Positions 1 to 7,697 are shown, counted from the stretch's first letter. The stretch is DNA of 30,645 nt from JBDGRJ01 sp042218115 (GCA_042218115.1 JBDGRJ010000071.1:1-30645); one strand, 5' to 3'. The notes: a model not told the origin generated them from the letters alone. Numbers and translations are program-made.

Positions 1-153
1 TAATTTTTTTGGTTCTATCTGCTCAGATGTGAGTATCAACCTATCTTTGTTTTCATTAGCTACCCCACACCATTTATTCTGCATCTGAATTAGTGAAAAT
101 ATCTCTGCCTTTGATATTCCGGGTTGGTGTCCTAGCTTGAATAAATATTTCAT
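1..153 (-). CDS. N-terminal fragment of a leftward gene, possibly THUMP/TRM11-like RNA methylase
   Basis: A leftward reading frame opens with ATG at 153-151 and stays open for 51 codons to the window edge. It begins MKYLFKLGHQPGISKAEI. The pattern (hydrophobic strand, LG, then a P-x-[IL]-S-x-AEI helix) resembles the N-terminus of THUMP-domain/TRM11-like RNA methylases, which in related bacteria begin with an LGxxPxLSxAEI-type motif. That resemblance is from memory and the methylase domain is outside the window. A TATAAT at 168-163 leaves only about 2-4 nt of leader before the ATG, so the message may be leaderless. The gene lies downstream of the nrdB terminator in the same direction, so it is probably a separate unit. 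I am confident that this is coding and unsure of the function. Confidence 0.5.
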   Translation of the reverse strand, partial: MKYLFKLGHQPGISKAEIFSLIQMQNKWCGVANENKDRLILTSEQIEPKKL

Positions 154-162
154 TATAGGAGT

Positions 163-168
163 ATTATA
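163..168 (-). promoter_or_regulatory. -10 element for the edge gene (near-leaderless)
   Basis: The minus strand carries an exact TATAAT nine bases upstream of the ATG at 153. No good -35 is visible at 16-18 bp; the sequence there is only T/A-rich. The close spacing predicts transcription starting almost at the ATG. Confidence 0.4.
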
Positions 169-181
169 AGATAGCTTTTAT

Positions 182-216
182 TAAAATTAAAAAAGAAAAC
201 CCGCCTCTCGGCGGGC
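182..216 (-). terminator. Rho-independent terminator of the nrdAB operon
   Basis: A perfect 6-bp stem, CCCGCC / GGCGGG with loop TCTC (200-215), is followed on the minus strand by GTTTTCTTTTTTAATTTT. It lies about 25 bases past the nrdB stop codon. Confidence 0.9.
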
Positions 217-241
217 TCCACGACAAGCATGTAGTTTTATT

Positions 242-1261
242 TTATTCGTCCCAGCTTAGATTTCCTGCTTGTTGATACTCAGTGACCGTAGTTTCAAAGA
301 AGTTCTTCTCTTTTTTCAGGTCCATGATCTCGCTCATCCAAGGGAATGGATTATCAGTGCCGTAATGAGCTTCCAGGTTGATTCTTTCTAGTCGTCTATC
401 AGCTATGTACTCAAGATAATCTCTGATAGCATCTGCATTCATACCCATAATACCTCTAGGTAAGCAGTCCTTGGCGTAGTTGTGTTCTAGCTTTACAGAC
501 TCAAGTATGTTGTCTTTAATTTCCTTTTTGAACTCATCTGTCCAGATCTCAGGGTTTTCATCCACAATGGTGTTGATAAGGTCAGCTCCAAAGGCCAAAT
601 GTAGTGTCTCGTCGCGCATAATGTACTGGAACTGCTCTCCTACCCCTACCATCTTATGGTGTCGGAGTAGGTTCAACATCATAGCAAAGCCAGCATAGAA
701 GAAAATACCTTCCATGATGACATAGAACCCGACCAGATCATGTACAAACTTCTGGATATTCTCAACCGAGCCGGTATGGAAATCCGGATCCAAAATATTA
801 GAGGTGAGCCCGACCACAAAATCATCTTTCTTTTTAATACTCTCAATATCATGGTACATGTTATAGATCCGATCCGGGTCCAGCCCTAAAGAATCACAAC
901 AATATATGAAAGTATCGGTATGCACCGCCTCTTCATAGGCTTGGCGCAGTAGATACTGCCTACACTCAGGATTAGTTACATACTCATATACCGCTAGTAC
1001 AATATTATTCGCAGTCAAGCTTTCTGCTGTAGAGAAAAAGCCCATATTCCACAGGATCATTCTTCTCTCGTCCTCAGAAAGTGCATCTTCGCTCTCTTCA
1101 GGGTCTCGCTTCCATAGCTCGATATCATCCATCATCGGGACCTCTTCGGGGACCCAGTTATTGTTTACGCCCTGTTTGTAGTACTCTCGCGCCCACTTGT
1201 AGGTCATGGGCAGGATCTTGTTGGGGTCGGTCTTGGAGTTGTTAATTATACCTTCCTGCAT
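242..1261 (-). CDS. nrdB: Ribonucleotide reductase small subunit, class Ic type (NrdB)
   Basis: Beta subunit of aerobic ribonucleotide reductase. It holds the dimetal site that starts the radical needed to reduce ribonucleotides to deoxyribonucleotides. The 339 residues show all six metal ligands: E80, E111 and H114 (EEAVH), E184 (MEGIFFY), E218 and H221 (DETLH). The residue normally occupied by the radical tyrosine is F118 (EAVHTDTF), and the first ligand is Glu rather than Asp. Both are hallmarks of the Chlamydia trachomatis class Ic enzyme (E89 and F127 there), which uses a Mn/Fe cofactor. The overall sequence also looks strikingly chlamydia-like, e.g. the NPFPWMSE motif and a long ADRRLERI match. 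W36 (WVPEEV) and Y329 (TEYQ) fit the radical-transfer chain. It follows nrdA by 30 bp in one operon and ends at a strong terminator. No SD precedes the ATG. Confidence 0.97.
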   Translation of the reverse strand: MQEGIINNSKTDPNKILPMTYKWAREYYKQGVNNNWVPEEVPMMDDIELWKRDPEESEDALSEDERRMILWNMGFFSTAESLTANNIVLAVYEYVTNPECRQYLLRQAYEEAVHTDTFIYCCDSLGLDPDRIYNMYHDIESIKKKDDFVVGLTSNILDPDFHTGSVENIQKFVHDLVGFYVIMEGIFFYAGFAMMLNLLRHHKMVGVGEQFQYIMRDETLHLAFGADLINTIVDENPEIWTDEFKKEIKDNILESVKLEHNYAKDCLPRGIMGMNADAIRDYLEYIADRRLERINLEAHYGTDNPFPWMSEIMDLKKEKNFFETTVTEYQQAGNLSWDE

Positions 1262-1291
1262 GATTTATTATTAATTAATCTGAATTATTTA

Positions 1292-4240
1292 TTAATCACA
1301 AGCTGTACAACCGGAGTTACCTACTCGCTCTAGCCCATCATTAGGGTCAGAGTCGTCTTCTGAGCTGTCTTCTGAAGAATCAGAACCGACAGAAGGCTTC
1401 AAGGCAGAAGCACCTTGATTACTTGCTTTTGTTCCGGTCTTAGTCTCTGTTGTCACTTTTTCTTTTTGTTTCTCTTTGGTCTCTTCCGGAGAGTCTACCA
1501 TTGTAGTAACATTAGTGTTATCGGCCGTAAAGGATGTATCCGTATCTTCATCGTCAGTCTTACCCTTGCTGGCCAGAGAAGCTGTACTTTTCTCCACGCT
1601 GGTAGAACTTAGAGTTCTTAGATAATAAGTAGTCTTAAGTCCTTTCTCCCAAGCGTGAAGGTAAATCTCACTTATCTCCTTGCCTGATGATCCCTCATAG
1701 AATACATTCAGAGACTGACTCTGGTCCATCCATTTGCCTCGCTCGGCAGCTACATCTATCAAGTGTTTCGGATCGAGATCAAATGATTCCTTGTATTTCT
1801 CTTTGAGGTCATCCGGGATCTCATCTACATGTTTGATCTTACCATCTTCCTGCTTGATCTTCTCCAGTAGTTCTCTGCTCCATAGACCTCTTTCTTTCAG
1901 GTCTTCAATTAGATAGCTGTTTACGACAGTAAACTCTCCGCTGAGATTTGATTTCACATAGATGTTTTTATAGATCGGTTCAATGCAAGGGAAGACCCCG
2001 GCTATGTTGGAGAGATTGGAGGTTGGAGCTATTGCCATACAGTTTGAGTTTCTCATTCCGTGTTTGTCGATCATATCTCTAAGCTTGTCCCAGTCCATTC
2101 TAGTTTCTCTGCTCACATCTATCTCCATGCCCCGCTCCTCCTCGAGAATATCTATGGTATCGAGAGGCAGAATACCTCGGTCCCATTTTGATCCTCGGAA
2201 AGATCTGTATGGACCTCGTTCCTTAGCCAGCTTTACAGAACCGCGAATAGCGTAATAAGAGACTATCTCCATACTACGATCAGCAAACTCTATCGCCTCA
2301 TCCGAGCTAAAGTTTATATCCAGCTCAAAGAGGGCGTCCTGAAAGCCCATAATCCCAAGCCCGATAGGTCTGTGCTTCATATTGGAGTTTTCCGCTTCTT
2401 CTGTCGGATAAAAGTTTAGATCAATTACGTTATCCAGCATTCTCATAGCGGTGGTGATCGTTTCTTTTAGTTTTTCGGTATCCAGCTGACCATCGGATAT
2501 GTGTTTTTTAAGGTTTACCGAGCCGAGATTACAGACCGCGGTCTCGTCTTCGGAGGTGTTTAGCGTAATCTCGGTACAAAGGTTTGAGCTGTGAACAGTG
2601 CCAACATGGTCTTGAGGTGACCTTATGTTACATGGATCTTTCCAGCACATCCAGGGGTGGCCGGTCTCATAAAGCATTGACACCATTTTACGCCACAAGT
2701 TTTTTGCCTTTACTGTCTTGTACTGATGCAGTTCTCCATTTTCTGCTTTTTCTTCATATTCTTCGTATCTACGCTCAAAATCCTTACCATAAGTGTGGTG
2801 TAGATCCGGTGTCTCATCCGGACTGAAGAGCGTCCACTCTTCATCATTTTTTACCCGCTTCATAAATAGATCTGGAATCCAGTTGGAGATATTCATATCG
2901 TGAGTTCGTCGCCGTTCATCTCCTGTATTTCTTCTTAGTTCCAAGAAATCTTCAATATCGAGGTGCCAAGTTTCCAGGTAGGAGCAGGCTGCAGCGCGCC
3001 TGTCTCCGCTGCGATTGATAGCTAAAATGGAATCGTTAGCAATTTTCAAAAATGGGATCAAACCCTGCGATTCGATACCGGTACTTTTAATCTTAGCCCC
3101 AGTCGCGCGAATATTGGTCCAGTCAGTTCCGATTCCTCCTGAGTATTTACCCATCAGAGCATTGTCCTTGTAGACCTTATAAATATGTTCGAGATCGTCT
3201 TTTACAGTATTTAGATAACAAGAGCTAAGCTGAGGTCTGGTAGTGCCGGAGTGGAACAGGGTCGGACTGGAGTGGATAAACTCTTTTTTCGACAGCAGCT
3301 CATAAAACTCCGCTGCTTTTTCTTCTTTGTTTTCTTCTTCAAGAGCTAACCCCATAGCTGTTCGCATCCAAAACATTTGTGGAGTCTCCAGGATCTCGTC
3401 TGTCTCCGAGTTTCTAATAAAGTAGCGATCATAGAGAGTCTGCAATGCCAGATAATCAAACTCTTTGTCTCGCTCTAGATTCATCTCTTTGCTCATCTTT
3501 TCAAGATCGAAGGTTAGCATCCTAGGATCCAGCTCTTCTAGCTGTACTGCTTTTTTAATATATGCTATGAAAGCAACTCGGTGTTGTTTCTCCAGCTGGT
3601 CATAATCTATAGTGTCATGCCCAATTACATCTTTGTACAGGGTGTCATATAAAATCCGGGCAGCGAGCTTGGAATATTGTGGCTCTTCCTCGATAAATGA
3701 GCGAGCTGCCAGCACCAAAGAATGTTGAATCCTCTCAGTCTCTATCTCTTCATACAGCTCCGTTCTGCACTGCTTTAACACCTTATCTACCTCTACCTCA
3801 TCTAGACCTTCTGCAAACTTCTCTATCGAGTTTCTAAGCTTTTCCTCTGAAAACTCCTCTTTCTCGCCTGACCTTTTAGTAATCATGAGCCCATTTTTCT
3901 CTACTTTCTTAGCTGCCTCTTCTTTCATCTTCTTCCTTTCTTTTTCGTGTTCATATCTGTAGATAATGTAAGCTTTGGCTACATCATAAAGACCTTCCTC
4001 CATCAGAGTTGCTTCTACGATATCCTGCACGTCCTCTACTGACGGCACCTCTTCCTCTTTCTTTTTTTCGAATCTATCCTCTAGATGAGTAACTGTCTTT
4101 TTTGTGATATCATCAATATCGACCTGATTGACAGACCCCCTAGCGTCCAGGTGGGCGCCTCGGACCGCCTTGCGGATTTTATCCGCCTCAAAGGGAACCA
4201 CTTCCCCGCTGCGCTTGCGTATGTGGGAGATATTTATCAT
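1292..4240 (-). CDS. nrdA: Ribonucleotide reductase large subunit (NrdA), two ATP cones
   Basis: Alpha subunit that binds NDPs and carries out the reduction with NrdB. At 982 residues it is longer than E. coli NrdA (761). The N-terminus has two ATP-cone (allosteric activity) domains in tandem, about 3-100 and 117-205. The catalytic barrel follows with C341 (LSSCYLN), N553, thiyl-site C555 and E557 (NLCTE), C570 (VCNLGSVNL), and the radical-transfer pair Y872-Y873 (TYYLRT). A low-complexity linker rich in Thr, Lys, Asp and Ser (about 890-970) leads to the C-terminal redox pair C978/C981 (CTAC). Multiple ATP cones are also a feature of chlamydial NrdA, matching the class Ic partner. The ATG at 4240 gives a normal first cone (ISHIRKRSGEVVPF). 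It is the first gene of the nrdA-nrdB operon; two NrdR-like boxes lie upstream. Confidence 0.97.
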   Translation of the reverse strand: MINISHIRKRSGEVVPFEADKIRKAVRGAHLDARGSVNQVDIDDITKKTVTHLEDRFEKKKEEEVPSVEDVQDIVEATLMEEGLYDVAKAYIIYRYEHEKERKKMKEEAAKKVEKNGLMITKRSGEKEEFSEEKLRNSIEKFAEGLDEVEVDKVLKQCRTELYEEIETERIQHSLVLAARSFIEEEPQYSKLAARILYDTLYKDVIGHDTIDYDQLEKQHRVAFIAYIKKAVQLEELDPRMLTFDLEKMSKEMNLERDKEFDYLALQTLYDRYFIRNSETDEILETPQMFWMRTAMGLALEEENKEEKAAEFYELLSKKEFIHSSPTLFHSGTTRPQLSSCYLNTVKDDLEHIYKVYKDNALMGKYSGGIGTDWTNIRATGAKIKSTGIESQGLIPFLKIANDSILAINRSGDRRAAACSYLETWHLDIEDFLELRRNTGDERRRTHDMNISNWIPDLFMKRVKNDEEWTLFSPDETPDLHHTYGKDFERRYEEYEEKAENGELHQYKTVKAKNLWRKMVSMLYETGHPWMCWKDPCNIRSPQDHVGTVHSSNLCTEITLNTSEDETAVCNLGSVNLKKHISDGQLDTEKLKETITTAMRMLDNVIDLNFYPTEEAENSNMKHRPIGLGIMGFQDALFELDINFSSDEAIEFADRSMEIVSYYAIRGSVKLAKERGPYRSFRGSKWDRGILPLDTIDILEEERGMEIDVSRETRMDWDKLRDMIDKHGMRNSNCMAIAPTSNLSNIAGVFPCIEPIYKNIYVKSNLSGEFTVVNSYLIEDLKERGLWSRELLEKIKQEDGKIKHVDEIPDDLKEKYKESFDLDPKHLIDVAAERGKWMDQSQSLNVFYEGSSGKEISEIYLHAWEKGLKTTYYLRTLSSTSVEKSTASLASKGKTDDEDTDTSFTADNTNVTTMVDSPEETKEKQKEKVTTETKTGTKASNQGASALKPSVGSDSSEDSSEDDSDPNDGLERVGNSGCTACD

Positions 4241-4251
4241 AAAAAGTGGGT

Positions 4252-4280
4252 ATTTTATCTAAATTAACTAAAAAGCTTAA
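4252..4280 (-). promoter_or_regulatory. Candidate nrdAB promoter
   Basis: On the minus strand TAAAAT (4257-4252) lies 11 bp upstream of the nrdA ATG. The -35 position at 17 bp spacing holds TTAAGC, a poor match. A weak -35 directly next to the NrdR-like boxes would suit a repressed promoter. Confidence 0.4.
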
Positions 4281-4328
4281 TTTCAATATCTAGTGGTGTA
4301 GAAGATTTTGAGCCACTAAATATTGATT
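4281..4328. promoter_or_regulatory. Pair of NrdR-box-like operators
   Basis: Two 16-bp sequences at 4281-4296 and 4313-4328 each resemble the palindromic NrdR consensus ACACWATATATWGTGT (about 11 of 16 and 12 of 16 matches by hand). They are separated by 16 bp, 32 bp centre to centre, which is the three-turn spacing typical of paired NrdR boxes. The two sites also form an inverted repeat of each other (13 of 14 positions; arms 4283-4296 and 4313-4326). They abut the -35 region of nrdA, where NrdR normally represses ribonucleotide reductase genes. The nrdR gene itself is not in the window. A plain hairpin with no NrdR role is the alternative. Confidence 0.6.
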
Positions 4329-4473
4329 TTAAAAAGCTAAAGCAATATAAATATTACCAGCTCAAAATAAACGATGCAAACAAGATTAGCTGCACTTTTT
4401 AGCATCTTTGCTGAGTCAAGCAAAAGCCGGATTTTAAAGATTTTTCTTGTGATCAAAATTTGAAAATTATTGA

Positions 4474-4502
4474 TTGAATATTCACCTTTTTTTGTATAAA
4501 AT
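4474..4502 (+). promoter_or_regulatory. Promoter of the ruvB cluster
   Basis: TTGAAT (4474-4479), a 17-bp spacer and TAAAAT (4497-4502), overlapping a TATAAA at 4495. The end of the -10 lies 22 bp before the ruvB ATG, giving a short AT-rich leader with no SD. Confidence 0.5.
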
Positions 4503-4524
4503 ACAGACATCTAAATAAACACTG

Positions 4525-5565
4525 ATGGAAGAAGCTAATATCACAAGTGAAGATCTTCAGGATGATCGGGTGGTGGATCCGAACCAAGAGCCCGATGAAG
4601 AAGAAAAAATAGTAGAAAACAAACTGAGACCGGAAAAGATAGACCACTTCATAGGACAGGAAAGTATCAAGAAACCTCTGTCAATCTCAATAGAGGCTGC
4701 ACAAAAGCGTGGTGAACCTATCGAGCATATTTTACTTCACGGCAACCCGGGCCTGGGAAAAACTACACTAGCCCATATTATCGCCAATGAAATGGACGTC
4801 AATATACAAGTAACAGCCGGGCCTGCACTTGACAAAGTGGGAGATCTGGCAGCTATCTTATCCAACCTCGGAGAGGCGGATGTTCTGTTTATAGACGAGA
4901 TCCACAGAATGAACAAAAACGTTGAAGAGGTGCTTTACTCAGCTATGGAGGATTTCGCTATAGATATCATTGTAGGAGAAGGCCCATCTGCTCGCACACT
5001 TCGCATGCCACTGGAGAGGTTTACTTTGATCGGAGCTACCACCAAAATGAACCTGCTTTCTAGCCCACTTCGGGACCGGTTTGGACACACGCACCACTTT
5101 GATTTTTACCGAGATGAGGCCATCCAAGAAATAATAGAAAGAAATGCTAAAATACTGGATGTAGAGATAGAAAAAGGGGCTAGTGAAACCATTGCTATAA
5201 GATCTCGCCAAACTCCCAGAGTAGCTAACCGACTCCTGAAGAGAGTGCGTGATTATGCTCAAGTCAAACATGATGGTATAATTTCAAAAGAGGTAGCCGA
5301 AGATGCGATGGAGATGTTAAACATCGACGAAAAAGGCTTAGATGAAGTGGACCGGAAGATAATAGAAACAATAATAGAGAACTTCAACGGCGGACCAGTA
5401 GGGCTCAAGACTCTCTCCGCTGCGGTGGCTGAAGAAAAAAATACCCTAGAGAATATATATGAACCTTATCTACTGCAGATAGGAATGATCAAAAGAACCC
5501 CACAAGGCAGAAAGACTACCCAAACGGCTCACGACCATCTGGATAAAGATTCATTGTTTAACTGA
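4525..5565 (+). CDS. ruvB: Holliday junction branch migration helicase RuvB
   Basis: AAA+ motor that, as a hexamer with RuvA, drives branch migration of Holliday junctions during recombinational repair. The 346 residues match the family length. Seen: Walker A GNPGLGKT at 73-80, Walker B LFIDEIHR around 121-128 (D124, E125), sensor 1 GATT at 170-173, the arginine-finger region LRDRFG at 182-187, and the C-terminal winged helix with NFNGGPVGLKTL and IGMIKRTPQGR. The first 30 residues are an acidic extension. Walker A has Asn where GPPGLGKT is usual. It heads a rightward run of four closely spaced genes; the next starts 4 bp after its TGA stop. ruvA is 17 kb away in another operon and ruvC is not in the window. 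Confidence 0.97.
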   Translation: MEEANITSEDLQDDRVVDPNQEPDEEEKIVENKLRPEKIDHFIGQESIKKPLSISIEAAQKRGEPIEHILLHGNPGLGKTTLAHIIANEMDVNIQVTAGPALDKVGDLAAILSNLGEADVLFIDEIHRMNKNVEEVLYSAMEDFAIDIIVGEGPSARTLRMPLERFTLIGATTKMNLLSSPLRDRFGHTHHFDFYRDEAIQEIIERNAKILDVEIEKGASETIAIRSRQTPRVANRLLKRVRDYAQVKHDGIISKEVAEDAMEMLNIDEKGLDEVDRKIIETIIENFNGGPVGLKTLSAAVAEEKNTLENIYEPYLLQIGMIKRTPQGRKTTQTAHDHLDKDSLFN

Positions 5566-5569
5566 TAAT

Positions 5570-5815
5570 ATGATTTCTTTTCCTCTCTATTGGCTACTGT
5601 TTATCTACTTCATCTTTTTGGCTATCTATATCGCTTTGATACTGGTCAATATCTATCACATTCTGGAGGCAAACATATTTTCTACTGCCACCTTTCTGTT
5701 TACCTTCTTTGTTATAGTTTTATCTTTATTTATAGTTTACTTTAGCTGGGAGCTGGTATCTGAGATAAACTGGCAGCAAGAATTAATTTTATTCAACTCT
5801 CAGTGGCTTCAATAA
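5570..5815 (+). CDS. Small two-pass membrane protein, unknown function
   Basis: An 81-residue, very hydrophobic protein with two predicted membrane segments (about 5-28 and 37-60) and a short C-terminal soluble tail (SWELVSEINWQQELILF). It starts 4 bp after ruvB and ends 9 bp before the PH-domain gene, so it is almost certainly co-transcribed. I recognise no family. The tight spacing and clean membrane pattern argue for a real gene rather than chance. Confidence 0.7.
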   Translation: MISFPLYWLLFIYFIFLAIYIALILVNIYHILEANIFSTATFLFTFFVIVLSLFIVYFSWELVSEINWQQELILFNSQWLQ

Positions 5816-5824
5816 TAATATAGT

Positions 5825-6379
5825 ATGAAAAGAGAAAATGTAGCTTCCCTAATAGACAAAAACCCGAACGAAGAAATACATTTTATACTTCACCGACACC
5901 CTATTACCTTTCTAAAATTTCTATTTTTCTTTTTCATCTTGGCGTCAGTTCCATTTGCTTTATATTTTCTACTTAGCACCTTATTCCCTGAGATAGTACA
6001 AACGGAGACCATATACACAATAGGGGTATTAGCAGGAAGTATATATTATCTAAGCATTCTACTGTTCTTATATACCAAGTTCGTCGATTTTTACTTGGAC
6101 GTATGGATTGTTACCAGTCAAAAAATAGTAGATATTATCCAGTCTCATCTATTCTCTAGAAATATATCAGAGCTGGATTTAGATCGGATTCAAGATGTAA
6201 CTACTAATGTTAGCGGAATCTTACCTACTATATTTGATTTTGGGAATCTAAAAATAACCACTGCTTCCGGCAATACTAACATAGTCTTCAAGTCTATACC
6301 CGATCCAACAGAAGTTAGAAAAAGGTTAATAAAACTTTCTGATCTCAATAAAAGGAAAAATAAACACAAAAAACTATAA
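5825..6379 (+). CDS. Membrane protein with bacterial PH domain (bPH2/DUF304-like)
   Basis: A 184-residue protein with a short N-terminal soluble part, two membrane segments (about 28-52 and 63-84), then a cytoplasmic bacterial PH-like domain (about 88-175). The domain shows WIVTSQKIVDI, then the LDLDRIQDVT strand-turn and FGNLKITTASG, the usual signature of DUF304/bPH2 proteins. The very basic tail (KRKNKHKKL) may touch the membrane or nucleic acid. Such proteins are widespread in Gram-positives and Patescibacteria; their role is poorly known. It lies in the ruvB cluster and is followed 3 bp later by a DUF1294 gene, so all three small genes probably sit in the membrane together. Confidence 0.8.
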   Translation: MKRENVASLIDKNPNEEIHFILHRHPITFLKFLFFFFILASVPFALYFLLSTLFPEIVQTETIYTIGVLAGSIYYLSILLFLYTKFVDFYLDVWIVTSQKIVDIIQSHLFSRNISELDLDRIQDVTTNVSGILPTIFDFGNLKITTASGNTNIVFKSIPDPTEVRKRLIKLSDLNKRKNKHKKL

Positions 6380-6382
6380 TTT

Positions 6383-6691
6383 ATGAACTTTGTAAAGGTC
6401 TTTTTCCAGCTACCCTTACTGACCCAAATAATCTCTTTATATCTGCTTGCTATCAACGTAATTACTTTTTTTTATTTTGGAGTTGACAAGTTAAAATCTC
6501 AGTTTGATTTTTGGAGAATTAGCGAAAAAGTATTATGGATGCTTACAATAATTGGGGGTTCCCTGGGGGCATTAGGTGGAATGTATTTTTTCAACCACAA
6601 GACAAGCAAGCATTCATTTCAGACAGTCATATTATTAATCTTATTAATCCAGGTCTCTGCTATTCTCTTATTCTTCAGTAATATTTTTTAG
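6383..6691 (+). CDS. DUF1294 family membrane protein
   Basis: A 102-residue protein with about three membrane segments. It carries the DUF1294 pattern: an N-terminal helix ending in FGVDK (D35, K36), WRISEK (R45, E48), the glycine-rich GGSLGALGG at 58-66, and FNHKTSKHSF (HKT at 72-74). In other bacteria this domain is found alone or fused to cold-shock or other small domains, with no settled function. It starts 3 bp after the PH-domain gene. It converges on efp, with only 29 bp between the two stops and no visible terminator. Confidence 0.8.
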   Translation: MNFVKVFFQLPLLTQIISLYLLAINVITFFYFGVDKLKSQFDFWRISEKVLWMLTIIGGSLGALGGMYFFNHKTSKHSFQTVILLILLIQVSAILLFFSNIF

Positions 6692-6720
6692 TTAGACAAA
6701 AAAGCAATCATTTTACCTCA

Positions 6721-7290
6721 TTAATTTTCACTTGCCCTTTCAGCATATTCACCTGACTCAGTATTGATATTTATAAGTTCACCCTGCTCAATAAAGACAG
6801 GGGCATCGACTTGCAAATCATTCTCTAGTACTACCTCCTTAGTTACGTTTCCGCTTGCAGTGTCTCCCTTGGTGGCCGGAGGGGCTTGTTTTACTTCATA
6901 GGTTATTTTTTGCGGCAACTTCATCGCTACGGGTCTGCCTTCGTGTAGCTTCATTATCACCTCGAGACCTTCTTTTAGATACTTTTTATCCTCGCCTACC
7001 ACATTTTCATTTACTTCCACGGTTTCATAGGAGTCTTGGTCCATAAAAGCATACCTGCCGTTTTCCTTATACAAATATTGCATATTTTGGTGGCGAATAT
7101 CAGCTATATCTACCTTTGTTCCACTTTGAAAAGTTTCTTCTTGGCTGTGACCCTCAAAAAGATTAGTCATATCTACCCGAACTACGGCCGATCCTCTCGC
7201 TTGATCAACCAGTGTAGTATCATCTATTTGCCACAGATCCCCTTCATATTCTATAACAACCCCCTTTTTTAAATCAGATGTGTCAGCCAT
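6721..7290 (-). CDS. efp: Translation elongation factor P with Arg at the tip
   Basis: EF-P binds ribosomes stalled at proline runs and restores peptide bond formation. The 189 residues cover the three expected beta domains: KOW-like N-domain 1-65, middle OB 66-128, and C-terminal OB with the GDTASGNVTKEV and GEYAERA motifs. The loop that reaches the peptidyl-transferase centre reads DQARGSAVV, so R32 sits where E. coli has modified K34. This resembles the Arg32 EF-P of Pseudomonas (SGRNAAVV), which EarP rhamnosylates. No earP, epmA/epmB or ymfI homologue is in the window, so modification is unknown. The gene stands alone, divergent from the holin-like gene. A 9-codon upstream frame overlaps its start. 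Confidence 0.95.
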   Translation of the reverse strand: MADTSDLKKGVVIEYEGDLWQIDDTTLVDQARGSAVVRVDMTNLFEGHSQEETFQSGTKVDIADIRHQNMQYLYKENGRYAFMDQDSYETVEVNENVVGEDKKYLKEGLEVIMKLHEGRPVAMKLPQKITYEVKQAPPATKGDTASGNVTKEVVLENDLQVDAPVFIEQGELININTESGEYAERASEN

Positions 7291-7312
7291 AATTAATTTT
7301 ATTAGTAATCAT
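7283..7312 (-). other. Possible 9-codon leader ORF overlapping the efp start
   Basis: On the minus strand AAGGAG is followed 10 bases later by ATG (7312-7310), encoding MITNKINYG and a TGA that overlaps the efp ATG region in another frame. SD-like sequences are rare in this window, so AAGGAG is noticeable. It could couple translation to efp, or the SD could be fortuitous. Confidence 0.3.
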
Positions 7313-7345
7313 AAAAAATTATCTCCTTCGAGGATAACAGTTTTC

Positions 7346-7374
7346 TTGACTTCATACAAGCCAGAGAGTAACAT
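7346..7374 (+). promoter_or_regulatory. Promoter of the holin-like gene
   Basis: TTGACT (7346-7351), a 17-bp spacer and TAACAT (7369-7374), 29 bp before the ATG at 7404. Confidence 0.5.
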
Positions 7375-7403
7375 ATTAATAGATTTTTAATTAACACAAT
7401 CAT

Positions 7404-7652
7404 ATGAAAGAGCTAGACGTAAAGGCCCTGGGTTTGTCCTTGGGAATTGTATGGGGGGTTAGCATGTTTTTACTTGGGTTGTCGGGGTGGATTTTCGACT
7501 TCGGTACTCAGTTTATCGAGACTATCAGCCAAGGATATATCGGCTTTGAGGCTAGTTTTATAGGTAGTATTATCGGTGGTATCTGGGGTTTCGTTGATTT
7601 TTTTATTGGAGGCGCAGTTATTGCTTGGCTCTACAATCAATTTGCAAGTTAA
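7404..7652 (+). CDS. Small membrane protein of the holin-annotated family
   Basis: An 82-residue protein with two membrane segments (about 8-31 and 50-76). The pattern LDVKALGLSLGIVWG, a central GYIGFEASFIGSIIGG and a final IWGFVDFFIGGAVIAWLYN matches a short family that databases often name bacteriophage holin. In Patescibacteria and other bacteria it is usually chromosomal, without phage neighbours, and no endolysin or phage gene is visible here, so the holin name should not be taken as function. It has its own promoter. Two bases after its stop, the tRNA promoter TTGACA begins. Confidence 0.7.
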   Translation: MKELDVKALGLSLGIVWGVSMFLLGLSGWIFDFGTQFIETISQGYIGFEASFIGSIIGGIWGFVDFFIGGAVIAWLYNQFAS

Positions 7653-7653
7653 G

Positions 7654-7682
7654 TTGACAAAAGCCGGAAACTCAACTATAAT
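7654..7682 (+). promoter_or_regulatory. Consensus promoter of the tRNA operon
   Basis: A perfect TTGACA (7654-7659), exactly 17 bp, and a perfect TATAAT (7677-7682). The first tRNA starts 15 bp later. It is the strongest promoter seen on the plus strand of the window. Confidence 0.9.
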
Positions 7683-7697
7683 AAGCCCTGCTAGTCT

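Noticed and set aside
4407..4424. Small hairpin TTTGCT/AGCAAA whose loop side reads GCTTGACTCA, like part of the hairpin-family core
   Set aside because: Only 10 bases match, the stem is 6 bp, and the core is not in the loop as in the other copies.
7404..7652. Reading the holin-like gene as evidence of a prophage
   Set aside because: No other phage gene is present, and the family name is an inherited annotation.
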